Assembly: GCA_913058555.1 (NCBI GenBank)
Contig: CAJXRJ010000335.1
Location: forward strand, 1-8,085
Source: an uncultured bacterium
GTDB taxonomy: Bacteria > Planctomycetota > UBA1135 > GCA-002686595
Length of the DNA stretch: 8,085 nt
Reading direction: 5' to 3'
The notes under the pieces are model-generated. The model had not been told where the DNA came from. It saw only the letters and a list, made by a program, of their open reading frames with translations, and did not search any database. Each line of letters opens with the position of its first letter. The stretch's first letter is position 1. Below, piece after piece: positions 6,276 to 8,085 of the stretch. Both the position numbers and the translations under genes were made by a program.

Positions 6276-7319
6276 ATGACCTACTCCGCAACGACCGCCG
6301 CCCTCGCCTTCCCCCTCCTCTTTGCATTCTCCCCCGCCCCGGCGGAGACCATCAGCTTCGCCCCGAAGGCTGGCGTCGCTATCACCAAGTCCTTCGTCAC
6401 GACGACGGAGATGGAACTGGACGATGCTGACATCCGCATGGGCGGAGAGCCCCTGCCGATCGACGGCATGGAGATGAACCAGAAAGCCGTGCAGTCGGTG
6501 ACGGTGACGGACGAGTACGGGCCCATGACGGACGGCCGCATGACCAAGCTCAGCCGGACCTACGACGCCGTCAGCATGGAGTCCAACATGGACATGGTCA
6601 TGGGCATGCAGCAGTCCATCGAGGGCTCCGGCACGTCCCCCCTCGAGGGCAAGACCGTGATCTTCGACTGGAACGAAAAGGACGAGGCCTACGACACGAA
6701 GTTCAAAGAGGGCGAGGACGGCGAGCCCGAGCTACTCGAAGGGGTCGCCTTCGGCATGGATCTGGCGCGCTTGCTCCCCACCGACGACCTCAAGGTCGGC
6801 GGCGCCTACGACCTCGACCCCAGCGTCCTCGAGGACCTCCTCGCACCCGGCGGGAACCTCGGCGTCGAAATGGAAATGGACGGCGGCCAGGGCGGGATGC
6901 CCGGCATGGATCAGGGTCAAAGTGGCGACCTGAGCCACTTCTTCCAGGAGGCCCTCGACGGCACGGCCACCGGCAAGCTGAAGGAAGTACGGGAATCGGA
7001 GGGCGTCCGCCTCGCCGTGATCGAGCTCAACTTCGACGTGCTCGCCGTGGCGGACATGGCGGACGCCATGGGCGACATGGCCGGCGGCGACCTGCCCCCG
7101 GGAATTGACATCGAGGTCGATCGCATGGAGATGGAGATGACCTACGTCGGCGAGGGCGAGATGCTCTGGAACCTCTCCGCCGGCCACATTCACTCGGTGA
7201 AGATGGAAGGCGAACTCTCCATCAATATGGACATGGCGATGACCATGAACGGCGAGATGGAAATGACCACTGAAATCGCGATGGCCGGCACGGCGATCAC
7301 GGAGATCAAGACGGAGTGA
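6276..7319 (+). CDS. Secreted Met-rich acidic protein of unknown function
   Basis: A 347-residue protein with a predicted signal peptide, MTYSATTAALAFPLLFAFSPAPA, cut before ETISF (AxA at 21-23). The n-region has no basic residue, which is unusual. The mature chain is acidic, has no cysteine, and contains 31 methionines by my count, many alternating with acidic or small residues (MESNMDMVMGMQ, MEMEMTY, MDMAMTMNGEMEM near the C-terminus). The alternating pattern fits amphipathic beta strands. LLPTDDLKVGGAYDLDP and the closing repeated M-x-M strands resemble uncharacterised planctomycete secreted proteins I recall; I cannot name a family. It could be an envelope beta-structured protein; metal binding through Met motifs is only a speculation. 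The start is fixed by the signal peptide; upstream in-frame codons are intergenic. A weak GAGG precedes the ATG at a short spacing. The stop is TGA, and a U-run terminator follows. Confidence 0.85.
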   Translation: MTYSATTAALAFPLLFAFSPAPAETISFAPKAGVAITKSFVTTTEMELDDADIRMGGEPLPIDGMEMNQKAVQSVTVTDEYGPMTDGRMTKLSRTYDAVSMESNMDMVMGMQQSIEGSGTSPLEGKTVIFDWNEKDEAYDTKFKEGEDGEPELLEGVAFGMDLARLLPTDDLKVGGAYDLDPSVLEDLLAPGGNLGVEMEMDGGQGGMPGMDQGQSGDLSHFFQEALDGTATGKLKEVRESEGVRLAVIELNFDVLAVADMADAMGDMAGGDLPPGIDIEVDRMEMEMTYVGEGEMLWNLSAGHIHSVKMEGELSINMDMAMTMNGEMEMTTEIAMAGTAITEIKTE

Positions 7320-7344
7320 GCCCCCTGGGCCTCTCCAGAGTGCT

Positions 7345-7379
7345 GGGCGCACCCTCGAAACCGGGGGGGCGCCCTTTTT
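7345..7379 (+). terminator. Rho-independent terminator of the Met-rich protein gene
   Basis: GGGCGC (7345-7350) pairs with GCGCCC (7369-7374); inside, CCC (7352-7354) pairs with GGG (7366-7368) past one bulged A, and a T5 run follows at 7375-7379. It starts 25 bases after the TGA stop. It lies between convergent genes, but no T-run follows on the minus strand, so it acts chiefly on plus-strand transcripts. Confidence 0.85.
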
Positions 7380-7402
7380 CGTGTCGATCCCCTCCCCCGG
7401 TC

Positions 7403-8008
7403 CTAGCCCTCGTCGTCGGCGAGGGCGGCCACAAGCCGCTGGCCGAAGCCGCGCACGATGCGAGCCTGCTGCGAAACGGCCATGGACTCCACCGGCGGCA
7501 CATGGAGGAACAGGGCGGGGCAACCAAGGCCCACCGAGCGGTCGAGCCCCTCGCGAAAGACGCGCTCACACAGATACCCCCCAGCGTCCGTGGAGATCAT
7601 CGTCTCAGGCGCCCCGGCCTCTTCGAGCCAGGTGTGGACCTGGGCCGGGTTCAGTCGCATCTCCCGGAACTTGGGCCCCGGCAAGGTGATCGACTCCCCC
7701 ACCAGCCCGTCGTTGTCGGGCTTGGGACTCGCAAACCGCGCCCCCGCACGCCGCTCCAGCCGGAAGGAGCGTCCCCGGTGCACCCCGAGGGACAGGATGG
7801 CGAGGGGCGGCGCGGAGAGGCCCGTGAGGGCTGATTCGAGGCCCGCAGGGCCACGGTCGAAGCTCACGGGCAGCTGAACCCCCACCACGGGCACCCCCGG
7901 CGGCCAAACCTCGCCGTCGAGCATGCCTGCGACCTCACCGCTGGGATTCACGGCGACGTCAAGAAACGGCTCGAAGCCAGTGACCAGGAGTGGGCGGGGC
8001 GTGCTCAT
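7403..8008 (-). CDS. pcp: Pyroglutamyl-peptidase I (pyrrolidone-carboxylate peptidase, C15)
   Basis: A cytoplasmic cysteine peptidase that removes N-terminal pyroglutamate from peptides, so that they can be degraded further. The 201 residues begin with the family signature LLVTGFEPF at 7-15 followed by NPS (21-23), and the whole catalytic triad is visible: Glu85 in LGVHRGRSFRLE, Cys147 in STDAGGYLC, and His169 in LFLHVPP. PDND (97-100) matches the conserved PDN segment. It is slightly shorter than usual (about 205-220), with small losses between motifs. After Cys147 the usual Asn is Glu. No signal peptide is seen. The ATG at 8008-8006 puts VTGFEPF at the normal distance from the N-terminus. 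There is no Shine-Dalgarno; a 6-bp hairpin sits 4 bases before the ATG. It ends in TAG, convergent with the Met-rich protein gene, and is probably a single-gene unit. Confidence 0.95.
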   Translation of the reverse strand: MSTPRPLLVTGFEPFLDVAVNPSGEVAGMLDGEVWPPGVPVVGVQLPVSFDRGPAGLESALTGLSAPPLAILSLGVHRGRSFRLERRAGARFASPKPDNDGLVGESITLPGPKFREMRLNPAQVHTWLEEAGAPETMISTDAGGYLCERVFREGLDRSVGLGCPALFLHVPPVESMAVSQQARIVRGFGQRLVAALADDEG

Positions 8009-8012
8009 AGGG

Positions 8013-8030
8013 GAAGAGGTTAGACTCTTC
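8013..8030 (-). promoter_or_regulatory. Hairpin directly upstream of the pcp start
   Basis: On the minus strand GAAGAG (8030-8025) and CTCTTC (8018-8013) pair around the loop TCTAAC, ending 4 bases before the pcp ATG. It occupies the place where a ribosome-binding site would lie. It may hinder initiation or be a chance inverted repeat; with 6 bp and a 6-base loop it is only moderately stable. Confidence 0.4.
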
Positions 8031-8040
8031 GCCCAAATCT

Positions 8041-8075
8041 CGGGTTCCCAGGGCGCGCCGGCGCCCCCCCACCCG
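8041..8075. terminator. GC-rich two-part hairpin at the right edge
   Basis: GGGCGC (8051-8056) pairs with GCGCCC (8061-8066) around GCCG; outside an internal loop, CGGGT (8041-8045) pairs with ACCCG (8071-8075). On the minus strand it is followed by AGATTTGGG, a short T3. It could end the gene upstream of pcp, which lies beyond the window, but the sequence stops too soon to tell. Confidence 0.35.
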
Positions 8076-8085
8076 GGACACCACG

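Overview
The window looks like a complete short contig from a high-GC, free-living bacterium, most likely a planctomycete. The phylum is inferred from memory of two features: a large secreted metallopeptidase with a C-terminal module (YC..NS..G..CVGG..FRD) that I associate with environmental Planctomycetota, and a methionine-rich secreted protein of a type seen in the same organisms. No marker gene confirms it. The left end is not genomic: positions 7-39 are a sequencing-library (Nextera) adapter, so the first gene is artificially cut and fused to adapter sequence.

Layout, left to right: adapter (7-39); a partial unrecognised minus-strand gene (40-283); a 290-base gap with short direct repeats and a small hairpin; pyruvate kinase on the minus strand (574-2127); a minus-strand hairpin terminator (2219-2262); a short minus-strand selenoprotein gene of the SelW/Rdx family (2285-2515) read through an in-frame TGA; a 400-base divergent intergenic region with an 8-bp inverted repeat; a 1015-residue secreted zinc metallopeptidase on the plus strand (2918-5965); tandem hairpins; a 347-residue Met-rich secreted protein on the plus strand (6276-7319) with a rho-independent terminator; and pyroglutamyl-peptidase I on the minus strand (7403-8008), convergent with it.

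The main discovery is the selenoprotein. A conventional reading splits this gene at codon 11, but the sequence on both sides of the TGA is clearly SelW-like. The TGA sits exactly at the redox Cys/Sec position (C8-V-Q-U11). A perfect 6-bp hairpin with a GGUCU loop starts 16 bases after the TGA, and the gene ends in a normal TAG followed by its own terminator. Elsewhere in the window TGA is used as an ordinary stop (at 7317-7319), so recoding would be local and not a genome-wide code change.

The genes do not form one pathway. Pyruvate kinase is central glycolysis; it carries Leu/Lys at the two positions that mark potassium-independent enzymes. SelW is probably a small thiol/selenol redox protein. 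The metallopeptidase and pyroglutamyl-peptidase could both serve peptide use, outside and inside the cell respectively, but their linkage is only proximity. Most genes here lack a Shine-Dalgarno sequence and have pyrimidine-rich leaders.
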